Shown here: in pieces, positions 33,301 through 45,776 of the stretch | Layout of the letters: each line of letters begins with the position of its first letter | Position numbering within the stretch: position 1 is the first letter of the stretch | Assembly (NCBI GenBank): GCA_024138025.1 | Contig: JAMXBD010000693.1 | Location: 186,001-250,000 of the forward strand | DNA from: Combretum micranthum | Lineage: Eukaryota; Streptophyta; Magnoliopsida; Myrtales; Combretaceae | DNA: 64,000 nt | Direction of reading: 5' to 3' | The notes under the pieces: model-generated | Database searches by the model: none | Told to the model about the DNA's origin: nothing | Seen by the model: the letters and a program-made list of their open reading frames with translations, nothing else | Position numbers and translations under genes: made by a program

Positions 33301-35955
33301 ATTACCGACATTGCAATTTAGGAATGCTCAGTTACTTAGCATGTTCTAATGATTGATTTGACCCAATCCAGCACAAGAAAAGCTGCATTGATTTGAGTAG
33401 CAGGAAGTGCCATACCATACTATGCAATCATATCAACAATCACTATTAACCAAGTCATACTTAAATTGGTATTTATATTGCAAAAAACTAATTAGATAAA
33501 CCAACTAGGACAACCTGCTACTATATCAACCAATGTGGCTAAAGCTGGGGAGGAAAAAATATAAGGTGTGCATTTCAATAGCTGGTAGATAAATCCCTGA
33601 AAAAGGAAAGGCATTGATCATATTCAATTACATGAAAATATGTTAGATACAATCTTAATATAGTGGAAAAATATGTAGACTTAATAAAGCTTTAACATGA
33701 CAATTATCAAGAACAAGTAATGCAACCAAACCTAAACTTGGCTGATATGATCCTCCTGTTTTCTTTTCTCTATAGCTTTAGCTTCCTAAAAATCCTTAAG
33801 TGTTGAATTTAGATCCCCAAAATCTTCTGCATATATAATATAAGCAAAGCAGCCTTAAGCTAAGAAGAATACCTCATGGACTTCCCCAACACTCTGATTA
33901 GTATCTAATGTAGCCTATTGGATAGAAAAAGCATCAATACAATGAAAACACATGCTATCCTCTCAACCAACAAGTCCAATTAAGCATTTCAATATCACTT
34001 TCCAAAATAAATTCTTAGAAACTCAATGATAAAAGATCAGAAAAAAAAATTCAAATGTTGCGATGCTTTCTTTTTAAGACATTTTTTACAAGAAGGAAAT
34101 TGATTGGTTTTTTCCCCTCTAAACATCAGCCACCTCATCCAGTTAACTATCCCAATTAAAGCAAATCAATCCTCTGGTTTTCTAGTAATTCATAGTAGCT
34201 TTCTATATTATGCAATTAAGACTAAAATGAGGAAACAAGTGAAAAAGAAATGATAAAATTGAATCAACATATTGGTCTTTCTTAGCAAATGACTAGGCTA
34301 ACCTAAAAAAACAAAAAATGATTACACAAAACATTAATGCCAATGTCAAATTGCCATAAAATAATCATGATTAAGACATTTAAGCATCTAATGGACTGAT
34401 ATAATCTTATTAAGAATTAAACTTTTAGATTATAATGCACTTGAATATTTGGCAATCTTTATAAAAAAAAGCAAAACAAGGTGTTGGATGATTATATTTC
34501 CATCTACAGCAATAGATGAACTCATGCTTTATTCCTATCGCTCGTAGGAATTAGCTATATGGATCCTATTTTACCATCGTCCTCTATTGTAACAATATTT
34601 TCACTAATTAGATCTCCATGTAACCAAATAACTAGAAAATAAAAAATAAAATAAAAGGGTTAAAATTGGTGCATTGATAATGTCAAACCACCTGATAACT
34701 GACTTAGCAAACTAAAAATATCAATGGAAACTAGGATTTCAGTTGTTGTTTCTTTCTTTTTTCAAAACAACATCCTTTTTTTCCAGTAAATGAATTCATA
34801 TGTTCCCTCCACTGCACTAATTACTTACTGATCTACCTCAACGTGTTTGCAAGCATTCTCTTCAATGTCTTCTTCAGAGTTATATGCATACATACATATA
34901 TATATATTATTATTTAAAGAGTTGAAAATTTTATGGTGTCCCATGACGCAACTAGGACTGCCTACACAAACAATACCATTTGCAATAAGATAACAAGTTT
35001 ATACTGTCATTCCCGGTATGGGACTCTCGGTGTAGTTGGGAATATAGATGTTAAAGCTTGCATTAACTCTTTTTTCTTTACTTTATTCATTCTTTCATTT
35101 ATTTAGTTTTTTATTTGTTATTTTGTCTTTAATGGGAAATTTCTAGTAACATTGTGTTAAAAGTTTCTTTTCATGAAATGAATAAAAAAGTTTACAAAAA
35201 AAAAGAAATAGAAATAAATGAAAATGAGAGTAGTTTTCATTTTGTGCTCAGGAATATAAAACAAAATGGGAGAAAACATAAGGGTTTTCTTTGTTTAATT
35301 GGTTTCGCATAAAGAAGCCAAGAAAAATTAAATTAGTAAGAGATAAATATTATATTATATTTCATTTCTTTTTGTTTTTATTCATGTAAATTCTTCAAAG
35401 TTGACAATAAATAGCACAAGAAAAATTGGGTTCTTTATAGAACTAAGTCTAAACCTACTGTACTAGCGTATATATTTTTGAATAAGTGATCTATGTAAAA
35501 TAACGTGTTACCTGTACAGTGTAGAAGAACATATGAATCAAGAAATCATAAGAATTAACAAAGTATTTGTAAACTCCCATCCTAACAATCAAAGAATGCA
35601 CAAACTTTAGAAACATGAGCAACAACAAGAAAATCTCCATAACCCTTGAACGCGAGTCCTAATCAGAGTATAGGAATTTTCACAACAGGAGCAAATAAAT
35701 GTTCATATGAAACTAAATAAAACTCAAAATACATAAGAACGAACCTAGGTGTTATTGCTTCATTGATGAAAGATCATTAAGGACTATAGAGGTGAAGATT
35801 TCTATGATGCCTTCTCGACTCAACTATCAAAGATGGAATCAATACGATGGAGACATCTAGGAGCCAAGATGGAACGAAGGGATCAGCCCGAGGTGGAACA
35901 GAGAGATCAACCAGAAGTGGTTGTGGTACGATGGAGATCAGTCGATGATTGTACT
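30308..35955. other. AT-rich spacer, no supportable gene
   Basis: Scattered short blocks look exon-like on the minus strand (33914-33873, 33826-33746, 34890-34835) with GT-AG borders, but their reading frames do not join without stops. A less AT-rich block at 35770-35955 has repeated GATGGA/GATCA words and no recognisable protein. It could be a non-coding or pseudogene transcript. Confidence 0.5.
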
Positions 35956-37948
35956 GTGAGTGTCACGCCCCAAAATAGGGCCTAGTAGTATCATCCTGTA
36001 GTCATCATAGCACGTGTGCACCCGTAATATGAGAACTGTCTTGCAAGTCAGATATTACAAGACTCTATCTTATAATTATTACATGTAATGTAGTCATACG
36101 TATATAAATACTAAGGATTCTGATCTTCCTTAGTTTGCCAGAACCGCAGAGAATCGGTATCCCTACCAAATAATGAAATTGAGATCAAACCTATAAAATA
36201 CAAGATCTTAATCAATTATATCATTTATCAATTTGTCTTTGAGACCGATATAATCTATGAAACTATCTTCAGCAAGGTCTTTTGATGTAGCACTCTTCAC
36301 TTATGCTTAACCCAATCCCAGCTAACGTTATACCTGCACAAAACTGTTGGAGGGTGAGCAAAACCACACGCTCAGTGAGATGACCTGACCAGAACCACAT
36401 ATCAAACAATGGAAATCAAGTTTACTTAACAAGCATATGTAATGCCACAATCAAGCATATGAACATATACAAGCCTGGAGAATCCGGAGTCCAAAGCAGG
36501 ATGGAGATTTACCCCTCTCATCAGGGTTGAAGGAACCAGTAGTACATAGTTATCCAGAAGAAGCCAAGCATACAGGGAATCTACGATTTCTCGTATTAGG
36601 GTTATCACTTTTAATATGATAGCTTAACAAACCATCCCCTGTACATACCTTTAGCAACTCCTAAGCATTAGTCATCTAAACAATACCATAAGCGGCGTCC
36701 TTCATTTACCACTTAGTTCTTATGGTACCAATAGAATCAAAGGTAACCTTGCGTTGATCTAATAGCCTTTAGCCTAGGTCAACCAAGCATTATCAAAGTC
36801 CCGGATGGCCAACACGTAATAGACTACTACGCTTTTAGAGATGCAAATATGCAATATATGCGATGCATGCCCATTTCATTTTATGGTACCAATAGTTTTA
36901 GTCAGGTTCAGGGCGATAATACAATTACAGACAAACATCAACATGCTCCATACAATTGTCATCTTACAAAGAAATTGTTAATTATAATAAGATGTTTTGG
37001 CAATCATACATACACCAAGCAGCATGCAATTTACCCAAACCCACATGTAATTCAGTTTGATATGTTATTATCAGTGCCACTAACTACAAACACAAACAAT
37101 ATGATAAAGTCAAAGTCCCTCACCTGTGGTCCTCGCTATGTCGCTGTAATATCTACTGGAGTCGAGAATGATTTATATTCCTATGGAATGAAATAACAGA
37201 TATTTATTATTTTTAATCTATTCTTCTATTAGTTCCAATAAGATATTTGAAATATCATATTCACCGATTAGTTTTGGTATAACTTATACTATTATTTACA
37301 CTAATTCTAATATTAGACATATTTTAGAAATTACGTACTCCTTTCTTTTTGTGGTCTTAATTACTATATTAATCTAAGCTGAGTTAATTGGAAACTAATC
37401 GCCTAATTCAATTACTAAATCTATTTTAATTAGTACCAAAAATCATATATTTTATTTATATAATATACTATCTTAGTATTAGTGATACTCATAAAAGTAG
37501 TAGTAATACTAGTATCAAAGATAATGGTGATTATATTAAATATTACTACTAATAGTAAAAATAAAATAATTTTAATTAATTAAAAAAAATTAATAGTTTT
37601 AGTAACAAAATCAATAATACTAATATCGGTAATATCAATAGGCTTAATAATGATTTTAATATTACTACTAACAACATTATGATATTAGTAATAGATCAAC
37701 AATATTCGTAATATAAGCAATAATATTGCTTAAGAAAATAAACTTTAATGATAAACTAATATCAAAATATTTATTCATTTATTTGTTTATTTATTTTTAT
37801 ATCATTTCATTACTAACTTAAGTAGTTTAAGTTATGTTTCTATTATTTTTAGCTAAAACCTAAATTACGGAATATTTATATTATAATCGTTTTATTTAAA
37901 TTAATTAAATTAATTTATCAATTATTATTGTTATAATGATTATAATCC

Positions 37949-38020
37949 TTGTTTGCAAAGGTACAGGGACATTTCGTCCCAGGTTTCTTTTTTTTTTTAG
38001 TTTTTTCATTATATTATATT

Positions 38021-38052
<32 letters not shown>

Positions 38053-38130
38053 TAGTTCTCAAGGAGAACTTCATCCAGGGGACGTCATTTACGTCCCCGT
38101 AATTAGGAAATTCATTTTTTTTAATTATTA
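37949..38130. other. Short GC-containing insert-like stretch with AT microsatellite
   Basis: Inside the solo LTR: TACAGGGACATTTCGTCCC, an (ATT)/(AT) run and GGGGACGTCATTTACGTCCCC, two small palindromes about 115 bp apart. It could be a tiny MITE remnant; no TSD is visible. Confidence 0.3.
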
Positions 38131-39310
38131 ATTTTATAAAAAAATTCGTAATAAATAAAATATTAATTTTTAACACTTTTTACATTACTAAAACATATAC
38201 TTATTTTCTATATCTTGTTTAGCTTATACTAATAAAACTAATATTAAAATTAATTAAAAAAATTAGTAATATTCCAGAATACGATAATATTTAATTAATT
38301 TATCTAACCAAGATTAATAAAATTATATTTTCCTATATTTTTAATAATGCTTAAGTATCTACTTATGCATATACTTAAATAACTATATATTAATAAAAAT
38401 AATTCCAAAAAAATATTTTCAATTCAGAATAAAATAAATAAATATTTTTAATAGATTTTCAACCAACCAGAATTAACAAAATTATTTTTAGATTATTTTA
38501 TTTTATTTTCTGCAAAATTCGTATTACTATTCAAGTGAACAGTATCAGGGTACTATTCATCATCTTCAACCTTGGTTCAAGTCCGATTTTGCATCATTTT
38601 ATACGTCCAAATCCATTCTATTTCATTCTTAAGCATTTATACATGATATTTCTACACATATAACAACTCAAATCATCAAAACTCATCCTTAAATTACAAT
38701 TTTCGGATTAAATGGTGCAAATTAAAGTTTATGAACTCTTACCTTCTTGGAGCTATTTGGACGTGATTTGAAGCTTGTTTTGGGTTGTATTATGATCCTA
38801 ATATCATTAGGAGTTAGTTCCAATACTTGTTTTAAAAAAAACAAACCGAAGTACAATAACTTACCTTGATACCAATTTAAGCGTTTTTTTTCCCGTTTTT
38901 GTTCAAATTTTTGAATGGAGTTGATATGAGGGTTTAAAATTCTTTTTTTGGGTTGGTTCGACTCCTAAGAAGCTAAGGTTGTATTCTGGAAAGTTTGGGA
39001 AAGCTTGGAGTTCATTTGCTTGTCCATCCGAATTCGTTTGCATATGTATATATATATATAATGTAGTGCAGTTCCGGTCGCGTTGCTTCTTCAATTTGAA
39101 GCAAATTGCTCTTGTTTGTTGTCCCTTTTAGATTGGCTTAAGCTAGATATATATTGACTTTCATGTACATTATTGGAGGAAATTCGGCTCACCACAATTG
39201 AGAAGATCACAACCCTTCAATCCATGCAAAGCCGTCTCCAGCAAGTTGTAAATATATATATATATATATATTAGTTATATATTAATTAGTTAATAATTAT
39301 TTTAGGTTTA

Positions 39311-40226
39311 AGGATATATATAAATAAAATATAAAGATAAGATAATGAATTTATAACCGTATAAGGAGGGAATAAAAATATAAATTTGTGAAAAAAATCA
39401 ATTTTATGGGTTTAAGTGATACGTATATTAAATACTGATTTAGTAATATTTTTAGATGAGAAATTTCAATATTCGTGTTATTAAATATTCTAAATATAGT
39501 ATACATAGAATTTTTATAAAAGATTTGTATATATGTGTTTGAATTTTTGCTTTTTGTTGGAACTTAACCGCATCGTCCAGGGGAGAATTCTAATTTGAAA
39601 TCAAATTGATACGTAAGACAAAAACAAAGGAAAAAAAATGCAAGTTAGTTAGGATATATGGAAATATAAAAATAAAAAAGAAGATAATAAATTTATAACT
39701 AATAAATATGTAAGGAGTGAGAAAAAATATAAATTTATGAAAAAATTAATTTTATGGGTTTAAGTAATACGTATGTTAAATACTGATTTGGTAATATTTT
39801 TAGATGAAAATTTTCATATTCTCCTTATTAAATATTATGAATACTATAGCATATATAGAATTTCTATTAAAGATATCTATATATGTGTTTAAATTTTTGC
39901 TTTTTCTTAGAATCATATACGCGTCCAGGGAGAAGTTTGAATTGAAAAGCAATCAATACGCAAACGTAACAAAGCAAAACAAAAGAAAAAAAATGCAAGT
40001 TAGTTTGGATATATGGAAATATAAAAACAAAAAGAAGATAATAAATTTATGACCAATAAATATGTAAGAGTAGAAAAAATATAAATTGTGAAAAAATTTA
40101 ATTTTGTGGATTTAAATGACACGTATGATAAATACTGATTTGATAATATTTTTGGGTAAAAAAATTACATATTAATGATATTAAATATTCTGAATACGAT
40201 AGTATACATAGAATCTTTAGTTTAAT
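39311..40226. repeat. Tandem repeat, about 350-bp unit, 2.7 copies
   Basis: The word TTTAAGTGATACGTAT and its variants recur at 39411, 39759 and 40111 (spacing 348 and 352). GGATATAT...AAATATAAAAA recurs at about 39312, 39652 and 40007, and CGTCCAGGG-AGAA at about 39574 and 39913. Unit copies differ by SNPs and small indels. Confidence 0.85.
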
Positions 40227-40782
40227 ACTTTCACTTTTCAGTTTTTATACTGCTATCCTAAATTATATTTTATTTATTTAAAAGTTTTGTTTGATGCTAT
40301 TTTGATAAATTAATAATTATATTGTTCTTAGTTTGACTTTATTATAAATTCCTAAGATTTGAAATTACATATGAAATCATTTCTATTTATAAATTTATTC
40401 TAGACTTTTTATTATATTAGAAATTTAATTTCAATTTTATATTTGTTATTCAGTTCTTTTTACTAATTATAAATTAATGGATTATATCAGACTTTTAGTT
40501 TTTATAGACCAGAATTATTTAACTTGAATGTTTTAATATATATATATATATATATTATATTAAAACTTAAGTTCATAAATATTAAATAGTTTCTTTATTC
40601 TTTATTATGAACTTTTATAGTCTTAGTGATAAAGATTCTTTATTCTAATTTGTTCATAATTTAAATCGCGAAAAATTTGGAGTGATTTCTAATATTTTTA
40701 TTATAGTTCATTTATGATTCTACATTTTATTTATAGTATTTATTATAACCGAGTTATGTAAAATCAAGGGGATTACAGTGAG

Positions 40783-43700
40783 GGTGTTGCAGGATAGAGA
40801 AAAAAGGAAGGGTCATGTCTACTATGAGGATTTTCTATTTTTTACTTCTATTTAAAGTTTTCCAAATGGCGGGGTGATTTTAAGCAAAATTCATTTTATA
40901 ATTTTTTTTTTGGGAGGGGAAATTATTAAATGAAAAGTTAGCGACAATTAATGTAAGAAAAAGGTTATAAATTAAATGAATAATCCATATATAAGTTTAA
41001 AATGCTATGCAAACATGACTAATACAATGATTTAGAAGATGAGTTTAAACTATAAAAGATGGGCGACGTTTGCAATTTTTGCAAACGTTACCTAATATCA
41101 AAATTCTTATAGTAAAACATAGATTCTATAAGGGTATATACAATAATTGTAAATGTATAGATCATAGCTAAGCATATAATTATGCATAATTCTAATAATC
41201 TATTTGATATAAAATTTGGGTAGTGAATTCTAGAATTTGGAAAGAAATGATTTTTTGAGTACATGTGCACCATTTTTGGTTACCTATGATAGATGCATAA
41301 ACTAGTAACTGATTATATGACTTAAAAGTTTGTTTTGTTACCCGTGCTTGACTACTGGTATTAGGTGGAAAGTACCCATGCTAGCATTGCAAAAACCTAA
41401 TGATCTCGATGTGGCGTTGTCTCTTGTGGCATTACATTAGGAAAGGATTCACTATAAGAAAACTGGGATCTAAAGACAAGATTTCTTTTTTTCAAATGTG
41501 ATTTTTTTCATAAAAACTATTGTCACTAATTCTATCTATAGTAATATAACTTATCTTACTAGTTTTCTATCATAGAATTTCTATCAATAAAGGCTATTTC
41601 TTTTTTAGTGATTTGGGTAGATTTAGGAAGTACTAGTGTCTTGATTCTTTTGGAGTATCCAATAACCAATATATATGTATGTATAAATATATATATTATA
41701 TATTTTTTTTTTTTTTATGGCATGCTGGGATATTGAATTATCTCTTTGCTGCTTCGTAGACTTAAGATACAAATGTTTAAATGGAAGATTGTTGCATTTA
41801 TAACTTGTAAGTGTGTGTGGGTTTGATGTTGCCTACTCATGCATATGCAGTTGTTAATGTACCATATTGCATTCCAGCTTACTCCTTTTTGTTTTTACAG
41901 TATAGATGAGACCTCTATAGCATTTGACTTGTTTGCATACGATGTTATCATGGACTACAAGGAGGGCAATAGAGGAGAGGATTATCTAGGGAATTGCTTT
42001 AGAAACGTATGTATAGAAAGAACATTTTTCATTTAGCTTCTTCATCTTTATGCTATGATATTTAGATAGTTTATTAGTGCTAGAAATGTAGAGGCGGTTC
42101 CCATTATGTATGTTTTGTTTTAGTGCATTGAGATCAAGGACAAACCTCTATTGGTCTAGTGATAAAGCTATTAATTCTAATTGATGGACCGTCTATTGAT
42201 GATCTAATGTGTGGTAGTTATGTAGATTGTGATTTCTCCTATGTTTCATACGGAGTCAGGTGTTGTGTATTTGTTGATCTGGATTTAATATAATATATAT
42301 GTGTGCGATAGGAGATTTAAGACAATTAAAAGTGATTGTTGGTAAGTTCTATACATCTAACTAAGTTGTAAATGATCCAATGAAAGTATTAGAAAATAGA
42401 AAAAATGATAGTCCGCACGTAGACAAACTAACTGAAATATATGCAATTAGATTGTTTTAGACATTTTAAATGTAAAATCATCCTAAACTAATATAGCCAG
42501 ATTCCATATTTACTCCCCGCATAAATTTAGGGCCACAGATTTATCCAACCATCATTTCTCTTAATGATATGCGGTTAAATTCGGCAGTTGCGTATATGTT
42601 TTCTTATTTGTCCATTCTTTTCACGTGACTTCAAAATTCGTAAAAGCTTCCATATATTGAGCAACCCAATCCAACACCTCATCATGGTATTTTTGGGAGC
42701 TTTCATTGAATTGACCAATCAAACTGGAAGAATGGTCCAATTGATAATCGACAATAATGATTGCAACTACTCGACAACATTTTTTTTTAATTAATTTATT
42801 TTATAAAGTTCTACTCGTCCCATGATTTTTGGTAGTATAGTATGTAAAAGTTATTGGGAAATATTTAAAGGAAATTTCTTTTGACGATCGGCAGAAGAAA
42901 AGGGACCAAGCAAATTGATTCTCGTAGTATTAGCTAACTATCAGCTCAACCTCAATCTTAAAAGAACACTGTGGCAAGATACTACCAAAATGATTGAATT
43001 TCTAACCTAGCTTTAGTGTCTAAACTTTATGTCAGTTTAATTATGATCAAACATCTAATGGTATTGATAGTTAAATACTCTTGTTAGATTACTTGATTTG
43101 CTTAGCTGTTATATTATAACTAATGAAGACATTAATTTTAAGATAGCAAACATTCATGGAACGAGCTAGGTTCTATCTTCAAAAATGGTCCATAGAATTA
43201 TAAAGAAGCTATAAAACTATATATATGCATATATGGTTAAAGATTAAAAAAAAAAAATTATTGGTTTTACAATGCCATGTATCCCAGTAGTAATGGATAA
43301 GTATTATCCATATTTTCACAAATAACAATAATATTTGATAATTTAAACCAAAAACTATTAATATATAAGAAGAATTATATAATTTTTTGTATGCATCAAA
43401 TCAATTTAAGTAAGCTATTGATATCTATGAAATCTTCTTCCTGGTGAAATGAACTTTCATCAGCAACCATTGTCACATGTTTCTATCACTCGTTTCATTC
43501 AAATTACCTTATTTTTATTTTAGGGGGAAAGAGAAAAAGAATGGCTATATGAAACATAAGTGCAATAAACCAAATTATCATATAACAGCACATACACAGA
43601 GAAGCCTTATTTTGCAATATATATATAAATACTAGTTGCATCATAGTGTTCTATTGCATTATATCTACATGGATGATTATGTCGTTAGTCACTTAGTCCA

Positions 43701-44230
43701 AGAAATTTTCTATTTATTATCTTAATTCCGGCTTTGAGTTTTCTACTATCGATTTCGTTTTTTTTTTTTTTTTTTTGTGAGAAATCAGAAAAATTAAATA
43801 ATAAGAAAACACACTCTAATAACTGTGCATGCATTATTTGTTAGTTTTATCACATTTTATATCTTTTTTTTTTAATTATGAAAATTTTTATAAATACGTA
43901 TATATATATAACGCAAGTGCCAACGGTCTAAATTTATATACTAGTGACATAATTCAAGGGTTTCACTTTCACGAATGATAAAGCTGACCATTGCCAAAGG
44001 AAATTGTTTTGAAATTAATGGTAGGTTTCAACGTGTAAAAATCAATAGATATGCAAAGAGAGTAGAAGTATAAGATAAAAATGATCGGGGAGAAAAATTA
44101 GTTTCACTTTGGAGACTCATTTTTTCTAACCAAAATTAGAAATAAATTAATGTAAAAGAATGAAACTAATGAAATTTAATATACAAAAACACATATTTCT
44201 ACTTGTGACTATGATAGGATGGAGTAACCA
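40783..44230. other. Spacer with a degenerate repeat-family-B copy (about 41340-42060)
   Basis: No gene. 41340-42060 resembles 52430-52900 in word order (GATCTCGATGTGGCGTTGTC, GGAGTATCCAATAACCAATATATAT, then a pyrimidine tract ending CAG). The rest is AT-rich with poly-T and AT runs. ORF 41839-42036 falls in the family-B repeat and has no independent support. Confidence 0.5.
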
Positions 44231-44908
44231 CATTAGAGCAATGATATCCCTAGACAGTGAGGTGCTTAAAGTATCACGTAAACATTTTAAGCATATTTTT
44301 TTAAAGAACCTTACCGTTTTATTCAAAACTTATTTATAAGAGATCATTTACTTCTTTTTAAGTTTTGTGAGTCCTATATACTTCTAGACAATATATTTAA
44401 TAAAATAAAAATACCATAAAAAAAGACATGAAAATCTCACTTTTTGAAGTCTAGTGTATGATCCCAAAAAGTTGAAAAATCTAACCCAATTGCTAAGAAC
44501 CTCAAAATGTAGGGTTGTTAACATACCTCGTGTCAAGAACGCCCAATTAAGGATGCTCTTAGTTAGAGCATGAGCATCCCTTAAACCTCTAAAAAGGATC
44601 CTAAAATGCCATATCTTTATTCCTAAGATTTTATACATGAGATCCTTCTCATCTTTTTAGGTTTGGCAAGTTTCATATATCTTTATATAATATGCTTTTT
44701 TTTTCTTTTTTTGGCATCTATTTATACAATACACTTAATAAATTAAAAGAACCATAAAAAGACATGAAGTATCTTATTATTTTTTTTTATCATTAGCAAA
44801 CAAACCCTAGAAAGTTTCAAGGACTTTTTCCATTCTATAAGACTTCAAAAAATGAGGTCCTTCATTTAGGATCCCATGTCAAGGATTCAAGATAGGAATG
44901 CTCTTAGA
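44231..44908. repeat. Two adjacent MITE-like copies
   Basis: Copy 1 is about 44231-44562 and copy 2 about 44563-44908. Both start TTAGAGCA, end ATGCTCTTAG, and share internal order (AGATC..TTTTTA..TTTTG/TTTGGCAAG, TACTTCT/ATCTTTA, TTTAATAAA-type, ACCATAAAAAAGACATGAA, then AAGTC/AAGACTTC). Terminal inversion is short and imperfect. Confidence 0.45.
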
Positions 44909-45720
44909 AACTTTTCTTTTCTTTTCTTTTCTTTTTTTTAATTGATCAATCAAAGAACTATTTCTGTCCATTTTCCTTCCATTTCCTTTTACTATGCTCT
45001 TAGACAATGTCCATCCACTTCTCCCTAACTCACTTCCATTCTTAGGTTTCTCACTCCCTTTCAGTAACTAAGGCCAAGCAAAGTGCAAATGAAGCCATCC
45101 ATGCAATTTCCACTACAGGCCATGGTCAACAAAACGTGATAATGCAAAACTTTGTTTATTTATTTATTTAAAAAAAAAAAGAAACTGTCTTTATCATTAT
45201 CATGTTTAAGGCATTGTAATTTGTATGAAATGGTAATATTCACATGACGTGAGCTATTACAACATACAGATTATTGTGGAAAGAAAGACTGTAGTTGAAT
45301 TGTGATACACCAACACCATATATATTCCAATATGATAATAAGAATTTATAAAATTTGGACACATATGAATATTTGAAATCATAAGTCATATTTATCTATT
45401 CTTCCTAGACGAAATGGTATTTTTTTTTTTTTTCTAATTACCCCTACTTATAAAGTCTGTAATTCACGTGACCTATGTTTACTAGTGAATGTTAACAGCA
45501 ATTTTCCTCATGTCACTTACATGGTTTGCTATGTGGTCGTAACTTGTTACCAATCCCTATCTCTATCACTTACTATCATAATAGTCATAGAAGACGGCAA
45601 CATTCATTTGACCTTTTGGTTTGTTTTTTTTTTTATTTAATTTTTATTTTTTCCAAACATTTTTGACCACTTGTTCACTATGTTGTCAATCTAAACTTCC
45701 TACCTCAAATACCAAAAGAT
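44909..45720. other. Upstream spacer of the glycosyltransferase gene
   Basis: AT-rich, with a (CTTTT)n run at about 44911-44936 and poly-T runs. No gene. Confidence 0.6.
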
Positions 45721-45732
45721 TATCATTAAGCA

Positions 45733-45742
45733 TTTATATTTT
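45733..45742 (+). promoter_or_regulatory. Weak TATA-like element upstream of the UGT gene
   Basis: TTTATATTTTT about 40 bp upstream of the start codon. It is the only TATA-like word at a plausible distance, but it would leave a very short 5' UTR, so the call is weak. Confidence 0.25.
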
Positions 45743-45776
45743 TCCATAACAAAATAAACATCTATATTCACAAACC

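Larger units (their letters stand above)
35961..40777 (-). mobile_element. Solo LTR, 4,817 bp, 5-bp TSD GTGAG
   Basis: The plus strand starts TGTCACGCCCC and ends GGGGATTACA, so the minus strand reads TGTAATCCCC...GGGGCGTGACA, the same termini type as family A. GTGAG flanks both sides (35956-35960 and 40778-40782). No interior, PBS or polypurine tract is present. Near its sense 3' end it keeps family-A-like words (GGTGAGCAAAACCACACGCTCAGTGAG, in part). It is longer than its relatives through AT-rich expansions and a ~350-bp tandem repeat. A related but distinct subfamily is likely. Confidence 0.85.

Noticed and set aside
33746..33914. Two exon-like minus-strand blocks with GT-AG borders (33914-33873 and 33826-33746)
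   Set aside because: The first is open only in phase 0, but joining it to the second gives an early stop; the other frames also contain stops. No protein family was recognised.
35770..35955. Repetitive GATGGA/GATCA block as a coding exon
   Set aside because: Stops in all frames within short distance and no recognisable protein on either strand.
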